64,000 bases of DNA, taken from NCBI GenBank assembly GCA_052148715.1, contig JBKQHQ010000120.1, positions 1 to 64,000 on the forward strand, given 5' to 3'. The translations under genes and the position numbers were made by a program. Position 1 is the first letter of the stretch; each line of letters opens with the position of its first letter. The notes under the pieces are model-generated. The model was not told the origin of the DNA and did not search any database. It saw only the letters and a program-made list of their open reading frames with translations. The stretch comes from JBKQHQ01 sp052148715 (GTDB lineage: Bacteria; Pseudomonadota; Alphaproteobacteria; Rhizobiales; Xanthobacteraceae). Positions 34,710 to 43,153 of this stretch are shown here, one piece after another.

Positions 34710-36290
34710 CTATTCGGCCGCGATCGAAGTAGGCATGGGCTTTCCGCGCATTCTGGCGGTGGCGCGGTCGATGCCTGACTGCGGGTTACCCTTGAACTGC
34801 CGCCACTCGGATTCGAACTTGCCGAATTTATCGAAGTCGCCGCGTATCATGAGTTCGCGCAGACCATATAACTCGACGGCGTTGAAATTTTCACAAATGG
34901 TGGCTGTGATATCAGTCGCATCGCCCAGCTCGGAGACAAATCGCTCGAGGTCACCGTCGTATTGTTCAAGGATCTTGTCCTTGTAGACGGCGTACCATTC
35001 GCAACCCGGATAGGGCGTGACGAAGAACGGTTTGCAGACGATGCCCAGATCCTTCCATGCCCGCATCGACTCGCGCAGGCTCTCGAAGTCCTCGCCCGGA
35101 AAACCCATCATTTGATTGGGAATGGGGCGAATTCCGGCGCGCATGGTCCACAAATAGGACCGTATGTTGTTCTCGGGCGTCGCGCCCTTTCCCACGGTCT
35201 TCAGAATGCGCGGCGAGAACGATTCCCACCCATAATCGAGGTAGGAGCAGCCGGCGCTGGCCATCTTCTTCAGGATGCGCTCGGTGCACAAGGTGGCATG
35301 GCTCGTGCCTCCCCAATGCACACCGGTCTTGCAGCTCTCGTCGTGGGGCACGCCCTTGTGCCGGCACTCCGGCTGCAAGCCCTCAGCGATCCAGAGATCG
35401 CAGATGGAGTCCAGCCAGGTCCGCTTCGAATATTGATCCATCGTCATCAGATTTTCGTCCAGGAACGAGACGAAGTTCACCTGAAAACGGTCGACCATAT
35501 ACTTGACCATGTCGACAATGTAGCGCGGGCTGTGATAGCGGATCGTCCTGGTATGATTGCCGGGAACATCGAACACGACGTCGGTCTTGCCGCCCTCGCC
35601 GCTGGCGTAGGTCATGTCGCCGGCGATCCCCAGGTGGAAGCAAAACCGGCAGATTAGCGAGCAACCATAACTCGTGTTGATATCCAACCGCCGCGTGGCG
35701 CCCATCGATTCTTCGGACAACGCCACGGAGGAGTTAGGGAAATAAATCTCCTCGAGCGGAAAAAGCTCCCACGCGGGATAGGGCAGGCTGTCCAGATCCT
35801 GCAGCAATGCGCGCGGGCGTGTCATGAAGGTGTCGGAGCCGCGCCGCAGAATCAAGCCGTCGATCTGGTCGTAGGTGTTGCATTTGGCGTCGACCGCCGC
35901 CAGCACCTCCGTAAAGGTTGCATAGGCTTCCCCGACCACGCCGATGTCGACCTCAGGCAGGAACCGCATCAGGTCGTGCGGCATGCTGGTCAGCGCGCCG
36001 CCGCCGAGCACCGTCGAGGCGCGCGGGGCGTAAGCCTTAGCCGACTTGAATATCTGTTTGAGCGAATTGTACGCCGTCGTGATGCCCCCTGCCGCGACGA
36101 CGTCCCAGTCGTCGGCCTGCATGACGTCCTTGAAGACGCTCGCATCGAGCCGCCAAGCGTTGTGATCGTAGACCTGGACTTGATGGCCCGCGCGCATGGC
36201 GATCGCCACCAGCATAGCCGTGCCGTACGGGACGTGGCGCGGCGCGTCCTCGGCACGGACAACCGGATTGACGAACAGTATCTTGGCCAA
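34710..36290 (-). CDS. B12-binding-domain radical SAM protein
   Basis: A 526-residue protein. Residues 1-130 resemble a cobalamin-binding Rossmann domain (ILFVNPVVRAEDAPRHVPYG, WDVVAAGGITTAYNSLKQIF, VVGEAYATFTEVL), but no DxHxxG is obvious, so B12 binding is uncertain. The radical SAM core starts DINTSYGCSLICRFCF, with Cys210, Cys214 and Cys217 forming the [4Fe-4S] CxxxCxxC site, and continues to SFLDENLMTMD, GCSYLDYGWESFSPRIL and MMGFPGEDFESLRESM. The C-terminus is a helical, basic tail. Relatives (BchE/methyltransferase class) do cyclisations or C-methylations. Neighbours suggest a substrate linked to the nonulosonic-acid glycan or the small protein at 37416. Confidence 0.8.
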   Translation of the reverse strand: MAKILFVNPVVRAEDAPRHVPYGTAMLVAIAMRAGHQVQVYDHNAWRLDASVFKDVMQADDWDVVAAGGITTAYNSLKQIFKSAKAYAPRASTVLGGGALTSMPHDLMRFLPEVDIGVVGEAYATFTEVLAAVDAKCNTYDQIDGLILRRGSDTFMTRPRALLQDLDSLPYPAWELFPLEEIYFPNSSVALSEESMGATRRLDINTSYGCSLICRFCFHLGIAGDMTYASGEGGKTDVVFDVPGNHTRTIRYHSPRYIVDMVKYMVDRFQVNFVSFLDENLMTMDQYSKRTWLDSICDLWIAEGLQPECRHKGVPHDESCKTGVHWGGTSHATLCTERILKKMASAGCSYLDYGWESFSPRILKTVGKGATPENNIRSYLWTMRAGIRPIPNQMMGFPGEDFESLRESMRAWKDLGIVCKPFFVTPYPGCEWYAVYKDKILEQYDGDLERFVSELGDATDITATICENFNAVELYGLRELMIRGDFDKFGKFESEWRQFKGNPQSGIDRATARMRGKPMPTSIAAE

Positions 36291-36333
36291 GATTCCCCCT
36301 ACTTTCCGGTCGCGAGCCTAACGGGGCAGCGCC

Positions 36334-37416
36334 TCAACTGCGACGGCCCTCACCCGTCGTAGCGGCAACAAAGTCAGACAAGCGAACGAACTCGACACCC
36401 GGGCCGAAGAGGATGCCGCCCCCAGTGCAGTTATAGGTCAGCACGCCGTCCTTGGCCGCCTGTTCCGCCATTTCCAAGAATGCCATCCTATACCAATAGT
36501 AGGCAGGGTCGGTAAAGAATCGCGTCCCCAGGTGAGGGTTGTGGATATGCACGAAAGCTTGGGCAAGGTTTTCGTCGCCCAGCATCTCTCTCAGCTCGCT
36601 GTAATACTGGGTTTCTTGGTAGCTCGTGTCGGCATAATAGGACAGGTCCATGCCCAAAATGCCGATCTTGCGTTTGCCGAGAACCGCATGGGCAACGACC
36701 CAGCACGCCGTGCCTACGTTGCCGCCCGCATTGATGCAGGGCTTCCCGTTTAGCGCGTAGATTTCCCGGGTCAGGCTATTGGGCTTATCGTAGTCATCGA
36801 AAAACGGGTTCCACCAATACATCGGCATACCCGCTTCCTTGCAGCGCCGCACTACGGCCTGTGACGCGGAGCTCGATACACAGATTCGCATCTGCTTGCC
36901 GTGACGATCGACCAAGGCCAGCAATTCCCGATTCACATCGAGCTGGTTGAAGCGGAATTTCGGATCCATGTCCTGACGCGAATAGTAGTCATCGCGCTCG
37001 ATGGCGGACTCGTCCAGCGCAGGGGCGCCGAACCAGCGGACGATGCGCTCGGGATGAGGATCGACCGTCACCACCAGATGCGGCACGATGCCGTTACGCA
37101 AACACCAAGCCATGGCCGACTCGGTGGCGATGATAGTTCCGCCGTATCCGCTCTCCTTGATTTGCCGTGCGGTGTCCTGGCGGTGAAGGCTCGGACCGGC
37201 CGCAATGACAAGGGCCGTATCGCCCTGTGCGAGCTCCGTGTCGCGCAGTGCGAGGATCGAAGCGCCGTGGCGCGCATCCACTTGGTTTGCGCGCGCGTTC
37301 TCTAGGGCCTGGCCACCAATACGGTCGACCGTGTACTGCGCCATCCGCGCAGCAATTTGCTCGGGCAGCGATTTCTCTTGCACGGAAATCCCGGCGTTCG
37401 CCGACGTTTCAGCGCT
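36334..37416 (-). CDS. MptE-like / Maf-type (DUF115) protein, possible nonulosonate transferase
   Basis: About 361 residues; GTG 37419 forms a GTGA overlap with the upstream small gene (annotated here to the first full codon after that overlap). TALVIAAGPSLHRQ (GPSL motif), TIIATESAMAWCLRNGIVPH and LVVTVDPHPERI are the core of the 6-hydroxymethylpterin-pyrophosphokinase-MptE-like fold, also the core of Maf proteins that put pseudaminic or legionaminic acid on flagellin. Later INAGGNVGTACWVVAHAVL and ILGMDLSYYADTSY complete the domain. In a Leg locus, transfer of the sugar to a protein is a sensible guess; no flagellin gene is in this window. Confidence 0.7.
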   Translation of the reverse strand, partial: SAETSANAGISVQEKSLPEQIAARMAQYTVDRIGGQALENARANQVDARHGASILALRDTELAQGDTALVIAAGPSLHRQDTARQIKESGYGGTIIATESAMAWCLRNGIVPHLVVTVDPHPERIVRWFGAPALDESAIERDDYYSRQDMDPKFRFNQLDVNRELLALVDRHGKQMRICVSSSASQAVVRRCKEAGMPMYWWNPFFDDYDKPNSLTREIYALNGKPCINAGGNVGTACWVVAHAVLGKRKIGILGMDLSYYADTSYQETQYYSELREMLGDENLAQAFVHIHNPHLGTRFFTDPAYYWYRMAFLEMAEQAAKDGVLTYNCTGGGILFGPGVEFVRLSDFVAATTGEGRRS

Positions 37417-37637
37417 CACTCGCCATCATACTGGGCGGCGCGGCCGGCCGCGGGCATCTCCTTCGGGTCGCCCTCGCCGTCTCCGTTCCACAGGAATTTC
37501 TTGCGTGAGACATAACCAATGCTACCGCCGAGCCGGGCCAAGGCAGCACGCTCAAACTTGGTTTCGAGGTCGTCCTCGCCTTTTTCGGCCTTAACGTCGC
37601 CCTTCGTCTGGAAGTTTCCTCGCAACAGCTTGCTCAT
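37416..37637 (-). CDS. 73-residue basic/acidic small protein of unknown function
   Basis: MSKLLRGNFQTKGDVKAEKG begins a hydrophilic protein rich in Lys, Glu, Asp and Gly. It contains ERAALARLGGSIGYVSRKKF and ends AAQYDGE; no Cys, no signal peptide, no membrane segment. GAGGAC lies about nine bases before ATG 37637 and its stop overlaps the MptE-like start (GTGA), so it is truly translated with that gene. No family recognised. Possible roles, all inference: a partner of the MptE-like protein, or a substrate of the neighbouring modifying enzymes. Confidence 0.65.
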   Translation of the reverse strand: MSKLLRGNFQTKGDVKAEKGEDDLETKFERAALARLGGSIGYVSRKKFLWNGDGEGDPKEMPAAGRAAQYDGE

Positions 37638-37785
37638 GATTCGGTGTCCTCTTGGTGTCGAACTTCAACGTGAAGGTTAATTCACGCGGAACTGACTATC
37701 AGGCCCCTTATACAATGCAGGGGAACCCTAGGCTTCGGTCGCATGTGTCTCAATAGATCTAAAGCGTCGAGCCAAACCTTTCCCC

Positions 37786-38883
37786 CTATTTGCGTATTTC
37801 CCGGTCCAGCCTACCCGCCTCAACATCAATCTGCGCGCGCCGATAATTGTCTGGCTTGCCTATATCCAGCCAATACTCCCGCAGCGGAAAGCTGACGACA
37901 TTGCCCTTGGCAGCGAGGATCCGCTCGATCACCTGGGGCATGTCCAACGGCTCGCCCGCAGGGATGAAATCCCAGGCGCTCGGCTCGACCAGATAGATGC
38001 CCGCGCTAACAAAATAGCTAAAGCGCGGCTTCTCGCGAACAGCAAGGACTCGGACGCCGTCGAAATCGACCACGCCAAAGGGCACATCCACTTCGTAAGG
38101 CCGCACGGCTACGGTCAGATCGCCAGCATTGCCGCGATGGAACTCGACCATGGCGCGAAAGTCAATGTTGGTAAGGATGTCGCCGTTCATAACCAACACG
38201 GTGCCTTGCGGCCGGCCGAGTAGGCCCAATGCCCCTGCAGTGCCGAGCGGCCGGTCCTCCTGCACATATTTGACGTTCACGCCGAACTCGGCGCCCGTGC
38301 CGAAATGCTCCGCGATCTTTTCGTGGAGATAGTGGGTCGTGATGTTGACGTCGGTGATGCCGACGGCGCGCAGTCGCTCGATGGTGCGCTCCAGCAGCGG
38401 CTTGTCGCCGAGCGGCAGCATCGGTTTGGGGGTGTCGTCGGTGAGGGGACGCATCCGCGTGCCGAAACCGCCAGCCATGACCACGGCGCGAATCTCGTCA
38501 TCAAGGCTGGCGACGAAGCGGCTCAACAACGCTACGTCGACCACGCGGCCGTCTTCATCAAGCAGTGGGATGTGCTGAACGCCCGCTTCACGCATAGCGT
38601 GCAGCAGCGCCTCATCGGTAACATCGGCCGCGCGAGAGACCGGAACCGGATGCGAGGAGCCCTTTTTCATCTCCAGCAGGCGGCCGACGGGCTGCTCAAA
38701 GCCGAGCCCCGCCAACATTCCGCGACGGACGTCGCCGTCGGTGATCGTGGACAAGAGCCGGCCCCGGTCGTCCACCAACAAGGCGATCCCAATCGCCGCG
38801 GTGTCGATGCATCGCACCACTTCCCCAATCGTCGCCTGTTTGGAAATCAGGCAGCGCTCGATGTCGGCAACGAAGGGCCTCAT
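37786..38883 (-). CDS. CBS-domain nucleotidyltransferase (PtmE-like, GDP-hexosamine synthesis)
   Basis: A 365-residue protein from ATG 38883, overlapping the LegF stop by ATGA (a longer frame to 38943 exists). Residues ~5-120 form a CBS pair (ALLVDDRGRLLSTITDGDVR; HIPLLDEDGRVVDVALL). The catalytic part starts VVMAGGFGTRMRPLT, with DDTPKPMLPLGDKPLLER, VNITTHYLHEKI, MNGDILTNIDF and EYWLDIGKPDNY, the sugar-1-phosphate nucleotidyltransferase motifs. CBS plus this fold is the PtmE arrangement, which makes GDP-GlcN for the Campylobacter GDP-linked legionaminic route. It thereby predicts that the pathway here uses GDP-sugars. Confidence 0.8.
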   Translation of the reverse strand: MRPFVADIERCLISKQATIGEVVRCIDTAAIGIALLVDDRGRLLSTITDGDVRRGMLAGLGFEQPVGRLLEMKKGSSHPVPVSRAADVTDEALLHAMREAGVQHIPLLDEDGRVVDVALLSRFVASLDDEIRAVVMAGGFGTRMRPLTDDTPKPMLPLGDKPLLERTIERLRAVGITDVNITTHYLHEKIAEHFGTGAEFGVNVKYVQEDRPLGTAGALGLLGRPQGTVLVMNGDILTNIDFRAMVEFHRGNAGDLTVAVRPYEVDVPFGVVDFDGVRVLAVREKPRFSYFVSAGIYLVEPSAWDFIPAGEPLDMPQVIERILAAKGNVVSFPLREYWLDIGKPDNYRRAQIDVEAGRLDREIRK

Positions 38884-39629
38884 GTCTGACGTCCGTCGAA
38901 TGATGGACGCAGCGTCTGATCGCCGAATACGGTAAATCCCCACCGCTTAGCGATCGCGTCAGCCAATATCAGGTCAATCTCCTCATCCACATCCAGCGCG
39001 CGGCGGGAATCCATCTCGACGATTCGCAAGGGATCAACGAACAGCGTTCTTGTGCGCCGCAAGGCCTCGGTACGCACCGCGTAGGCGGCGCCCGCCGGGA
39101 AAAACGGCAGCTCTAGCCACTGGGTGTGGATCGCGTCCCCTTCGATATTCTTGTCGAGAAGCGGCACGACGCTGCCGTCCGGCTGGCGCCGAAACATCCA
39201 TTGTGGGGGCTCGCTTACCTTGCGCGCGGCGAAGCAGCAATTGGCGGCACCGGCCCGCAACGCCTCGACACAAGCCGAGATCGTCTCAGGCAGCACGAAG
39301 GGCGTCGTCGGCTGCAGGTGAACGACAATATCGTAGCCTCGGCCTTCTTGCTCGGCGAGGGCATCATGGGCATGCAGGAGAATGTCCGCATCCTGGGCAT
39401 AGTCCTCGGCGAGAGCTGCCGGCCGCCGGAACGGCACGTCGGCGCCGCAACCACGCGCGATCCCGGCGATCTCGTCGTCCTCCGTCGAGACCACGACGCG
39501 GTCGAGGCTGCTCGCCTTGGCTGCCCCGATCATATAGGCGATCAATGGCCGGCCGTTGATCGGCAGAATGTTTTTGCGCGGCAGCCGCTTCGAGCCGCCA
39601 CGGGCCGGAATCACGCCCAGCGCACGCAT
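38880..39629 (-). CDS. legF: CMP-nonulosonic acid synthetase (LegF/NeuA-like)
   Basis: A 249-residue cytidylyltransferase: IPARGGSKRLPRKNILPING is the signature N-terminus, with VVVSTEDDEIAGIA, PAALAEDYAQDADILLH and VVHLQPTTPFVLPETI (CTP/sugar site), then AAYAVRTEAL and VDEEIDLILADAI. It activates legionaminic- or sialic-type acids as CMP-sugars for transfer. Overlaps the PtmE-like gene. The leg assignment rests on the locus; NeuA and PseF share these motifs. Confidence 0.85.
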   Translation of the reverse strand: MRALGVIPARGGSKRLPRKNILPINGRPLIAYMIGAAKASSLDRVVVSTEDDEIAGIARGCGADVPFRRPAALAEDYAQDADILLHAHDALAEQEGRGYDIVVHLQPTTPFVLPETISACVEALRAGAANCCFAARKVSEPPQWMFRRQPDGSVVPLLDKNIEGDAIHTQWLELPFFPAGAAYAVRTEALRRTRTLFVDPLRIVEMDSRRALDVDEEIDLILADAIAKRWGFTVFGDQTLRPSFDGRQT

Positions 39630-39633
39630 GTGC

Positions 39634-41079
39634 TCACCCTTTCTTGACTTGCTGGGGAGCCACGCCGATACGGCCCGCGCTGTGGCTACTCAATTTGGTG
39701 GCAAGCATCGGCTCGGCCGCCGCGAGGGCCGCACGGTTGGCGATGACCTTGCGAAAGGCCGCAGCAACGTCGCGCATGTCGTCCTCGGTCGAGGAATAGG
39801 CAATATGGTAGAGCCAAAGGAAGCGCTCGCCCAACAGGCTTTCGGCAACCGGGCACATCCCCTTCTGGTAGATCACCGGGCTGTCGCCGCCCGACCCTCC
39901 CTTCCACGGCCAGCCGTTACGGCCATAGGCAATCCGCTTGAGAAAATGCGGCGCGGCGTACATGGGGCGGGAATACCCGGTGCCGACGGGAACCCCCTCC
40001 TCGCGCAAGGCGGCGACCAACAAAGCGCGCGACATCCCGGCTGCTTGAGCATCGAATAGCGCCACCAAGAGATGCGGCACATCGCGGGCCTGGCCTCCGA
40101 GAGCGCGCTGGCTCGGCGGCAGCACGATGCCGGGAATACCGGTGAGCTCGGCGCGCAACAGGTCCGCGTTGCGGGTGCGCCATTCGTTGACGATATCGAG
40201 CTTGCCGAGTTGCGCACGGCCGAGAGCCGCGCACAGCTCGGGCATCCGAAAGTTGAGGCCGACAACATTGGCAAGATCCTCTTCGGTCGCCTCATCGCCG
40301 AAGGCCACCTCGCCGTGATTGAGGATCAGACGGGCGCGGGCCGCGAGATCGGGGTCGCGGGTGATGATCATCCCGCCTTCGCCGGTCATGATATTCTTCG
40401 ACTGTTGAAAGCTGAAAACGCCGGCATCGCCCACCGCGCCGGCCCGGCGGTTGCCCCACATGGCGCCGATGGCCTGGCATGCGTCCTCGATGATCTTCAG
40501 CCCATGCGCGTGTGCGATGGCGGTCAGCGCGCCCATGTCGGCCACGTTGCCGGTAAGATGAACCGGCATAATGGCCTTGGTCCGAGGCGTTATGGCCCGC
40601 TCCACCGCCTGCGGATCGATGCAGAAGCTATCGGGATCCACGTCGACGAAGACCGGGATCGAATCGAACATGAGAACAGCATTGCCGGTAGCGCTGAAGG
40701 AGATCGCCGGAACGATCACTTCATCGCCCGGTCCCACACCCGCCGCTGCCAATGCGACGCTAAGCGCAGCCGTCGCCGAGGTAACCGGAATGGCATAGGG
40801 AACATCGAATTTGGCCGCGAATTCGGCCGCGAAGGCGCGCACGTTGGGGCCGCCGAGAAAATGCCAGTAGTCCGAGATGCTGGCAGCGTCGGCGCTCGGC
40901 ATCTCCAGCACGTCGCGCCCGACCGCAATACCGATATAACGGGAGAAATTCTTGTCGCGGATGGCCTGCAGCACCATTCGCTCCTCGGCCTCGTCGATCA
41001 TGGGCTCGACGACGAAGGGTTTGGTGCGCAGCGGTGCGCCGCCCAGAATGGCAAGGGTTTCGGTCATCGCTGCGGCCAT
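39634..41079 (-). CDS. DegT/DnrJ/EryC1-family aminotransferase (second in the locus)
   Basis: A 481-residue enzyme from ATG 41079 (GAGGG six bases upstream; ATG 41067 possible). ILGGAPLRTKPF opens it, then VPVTSATAALSVALAA, VEDACQAIGA-type IIEDACQAIGAMWGNRRAG and FSFQQSKNIMTGEGGMII (PLP lysine). An insert near the end (FLKRIAYGRNGWPWKGG, VIYQKGMCPVAESL) is like AHBA/scyllo-inosose aminotransferases. It is about 80 residues longer than LegC-type enzymes. It could put a second amino group on the sugar or serve the GDP-GlcN branch; substrate unknown. It is 4 bases from the LegF start. Confidence 0.75.
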   Translation of the reverse strand: MAAAMTETLAILGGAPLRTKPFVVEPMIDEAEERMVLQAIRDKNFSRYIGIAVGRDVLEMPSADAASISDYWHFLGGPNVRAFAAEFAAKFDVPYAIPVTSATAALSVALAAAGVGPGDEVIVPAISFSATGNAVLMFDSIPVFVDVDPDSFCIDPQAVERAITPRTKAIMPVHLTGNVADMGALTAIAHAHGLKIIEDACQAIGAMWGNRRAGAVGDAGVFSFQQSKNIMTGEGGMIITRDPDLAARARLILNHGEVAFGDEATEEDLANVVGLNFRMPELCAALGRAQLGKLDIVNEWRTRNADLLRAELTGIPGIVLPPSQRALGGQARDVPHLLVALFDAQAAGMSRALLVAALREEGVPVGTGYSRPMYAAPHFLKRIAYGRNGWPWKGGSGGDSPVIYQKGMCPVAESLLGERFLWLYHIAYSSTEDDMRDVAAAFRKVIANRAALAAAEPMLATKLSSHSAGRIGVAPQQVKKG

Positions 41080-41171
41080 GGCGCGCCCTCTTTGGCGGCG
41101 CAATCAGCTCCAGCTCTTCCCTTCGACTTGCGCCTTTTCCAGGGGCTGGTCATCGCGTTACACTTCTCCCC

Positions 41172-42179
41172 ATGACCACGGCCCGTTCGTCTCACGCCCC
41201 GGCCACCCGCCTGCGCACCGTCGTCGTTGGACTCGGTCAGGTGGGTTCGCGCTTTGATGAGGAGCCCGGCCGTCGGGGCGTGCAGAGCCATGTGGGGGCG
41301 TACCTCCACCTTGCCGACAAATTCACGCTGTGCGCCGTCGCCGAGGTTTCGTCGCCGAACGCCGCCGCATTCCGGACGCGCTGCCCTTCGGTACCGGTCT
41401 ACACGGGTCTGGACGAGTTGATCGCGCGCCACCGGCCCGAGGTGGCGAGCATTTGCACGCCTGCCGAAACGCACGGCGAGGTTCTCTTCAAGCTCCTCGC
41501 ATCCAAAGATATGCGGCTGATTTGGTGCGAGAAGCCGCTCTCGGTCGATTGGGACGAGGCGCGGCGGATGGTTGATGCCTGCCGCGACCAAGGCGTGCGG
41601 CTCATGGTTTCCTTTAACCGGCGCTGGCAACCGCTTTGGCAAAGAGCCCGTACCTTGGTCCATACGGGCAGCGTCGGAACCGTGCGTTCCATCCGTGTCG
41701 CGTTTCCCAACCGCCTCTACAGCATCGGCAGCCATGCGGTTGATTTGGCTCTCATGTTTGGTGGGCCACTCGAGACGATAACGGCGCTGCCCTTGCCGGC
41801 GCTGGAAGAAGCCTGCGAACCCGCTGTCGCTGCCTTGCTGCGCTACGGCTCCGGTGCCGGCGGCATCATCCAGGTGACTGGCTTCAAGGCGCAGCTGATA
41901 GTCGAAGCGGAGGTGATTGGTGACGAGGGCCGCTTGTGGGTGCGCGAGGATCGGAGCCGGATCACGATCGAGCGCTTTGTCCCGAGCGCGAACTTCGTAG
42001 GCTATCGTCAACTCGGCACGGCGGAGGAGGACACAATCGACAGCCCGGCCGATTTCTCGGCTTTCATCGCGATGGCCGGGCATGCGGCCGCCGCTCTTAA
42101 CGACGGTGCTCCAATTATATGCGACGGGGCGTATGCGCTGGAGGTGCAACGTATCCTCGGGTTGATGAATCGGTCCTGA
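41172..42179 (+). CDS. Gfo/Idh/MocA-family sugar oxidoreductase
   Basis: A 335-residue protein from ATG 41172. TVVVGLGQVGSRFDEE is the NAD Rossmann loop. ASICTPAETHGEVLFKLL and LIWCEKPLSVDWDEARRMV (EKP motif) follow, then VSFNRRWQPLWQRA and the substrate-domain YSIGSHAVDLALMFGG with the catalytic His/Asp pair. It would oxidise or reduce a sugar (or sugar acid) at the expense of NAD(P). PtmF-like roles in GDP-GlcN supply are conceivable. It is the only + strand gene inside the minus-strand leg run, divergent from the aminotransferase and convergent with the formyltransferase. Confidence 0.8.
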   Translation: MTTARSSHAPATRLRTVVVGLGQVGSRFDEEPGRRGVQSHVGAYLHLADKFTLCAVAEVSSPNAAAFRTRCPSVPVYTGLDELIARHRPEVASICTPAETHGEVLFKLLASKDMRLIWCEKPLSVDWDEARRMVDACRDQGVRLMVSFNRRWQPLWQRARTLVHTGSVGTVRSIRVAFPNRLYSIGSHAVDLALMFGGPLETITALPLPALEEACEPAVAALLRYGSGAGGIIQVTGFKAQLIVEAEVIGDEGRLWVREDRSRITIERFVPSANFVGYRQLGTAEEDTIDSPADFSAFIAMAGHAAAALNDGAPIICDGAYALEVQRILGLMNRS

Positions 42180-42223
42180 AGGCGAAGGGAATATGGCCGT
42201 TGTCATACCCCTATTGGCACGCT

Positions 42224-43153
42224 TCAGCTTAGCACCGACTGAAAGCGGGTGCCGATGGGAAAGCTGGGCACGATCGGGGCAGCGACTGTTCCATCGGAGC
42301 GCACTTGCGCCGCACGGGTGATCCGGATGGTGCGGTCCGCACACTTGACGGTAACCCCGCCCTGATCCCTTCCCACCACCTCTCCAACTGTTCCGATATA
42401 AATCGGCCCCTCGGGCACCGGCTCACTCTTCAAGAGCGCGAACTGGCGATCCCCCAAGTTGGTGCGCGCTCCCGGTCCGGGCGGGGCAACGCCGCGGATG
42501 AAATTATGCAGCCGCTCCGCCGGCCATGACCAATCGATCCGCTCGTCTCCCGACCGGCGCTTTCCGCAATAAAAGCCGACCGGATGGATCGAGCTTTGCG
42601 GCACGCGCGGGGCCTTGCCCGCCGCGATGAGCTGCAGCGCCTTATGCAGCGTCTCGGCGCAGGCAGCGAAAGCCTTGGTCAGCAGGTCGGCATAGTCGTC
42701 GGTGGGATCGATGGGGACCTGCCGCTGGTAAATGATATCGCCCGTATCTATCCCCTCGTCGACATAATGAATCGTCACGCCGAAGCTGGCCTCGCCATTG
42801 ATGAGGACCCAGTTGAGGACGTTGCGGCCCCGATAGAACGGGAGTGCACCCGCATGACAGTTGATGAGACCCTTCAACGGGAGATCAATCAGCGCCCGGC
42901 GCATGATCTGATCAAAGGACACGGAGACGATCACGTCGGGCCGAAGCGCCGCGAACGCTCCAACCGTTTCGGCTGCGTTCACATCGCGTCCACAAAAGAA
43001 GGGCAGCGAGCGCTGCTCGGCCTGAAGGCGCAAGACGGGATCGGGCGTGGGATATCGGGCGCCGATGAAGACGACCTCCCAATCAGGCTCACTCGAGATG
43101 AGCGCGAGAGCCTGGTGCGCCCAGGGGCCATCGCCGAGATAGCCGATCCTCAC
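42224..43153 (-). CDS. Sugar N-formyltransferase-type enzyme (formyl-THF fold)
   Basis: A 309-residue protein from GTG 43153 (GTGA overlap with the LegI stop). RIGYLGDGPWAHQALALI starts the Rossmann domain. The catalytic triad of 10-formyl-THF transferases is intact: Asn98 and His100 in INCHAGALPFYRGRNVLN, Asp136 in DEGIDTGDIIYQ; the His-Asp spacing of 36 equals that of Met-tRNA formyltransferase. The C-terminal ~100 residues form an OB-like domain. In a sugar locus it most likely formylates an amino sugar, here probably an amine of the legionaminic-type acid or its precursor (inference). A Met-tRNA formyltransferase is unlikely given the context. Confidence 0.8.
   Translation of the reverse strand: MRIGYLGDGPWAHQALALISSEPDWEVVFIGARYPTPDPVLRLQAEQRSLPFFCGRDVNAAETVGAFAALRPDVIVSVSFDQIMRRALIDLPLKGLINCHAGALPFYRGRNVLNWVLINGEASFGVTIHYVDEGIDTGDIIYQRQVPIDPTDDYADLLTKAFAACAETLHKALQLIAAGKAPRVPQSSIHPVGFYCGKRRSGDERIDWSWPAERLHNFIRGVAPPGPGARTNLGDRQFALLKSEPVPEGPIYIGTVGEVVGRDQGGVTVKCADRTIRITRAAQVRSDGTVAAPIVPSFPIGTRFQSVLS

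Noticed and set aside
40072..41175. 367-codon + frame
   Set aside because: Antisense to the DegT aminotransferase; no recognisable domain.
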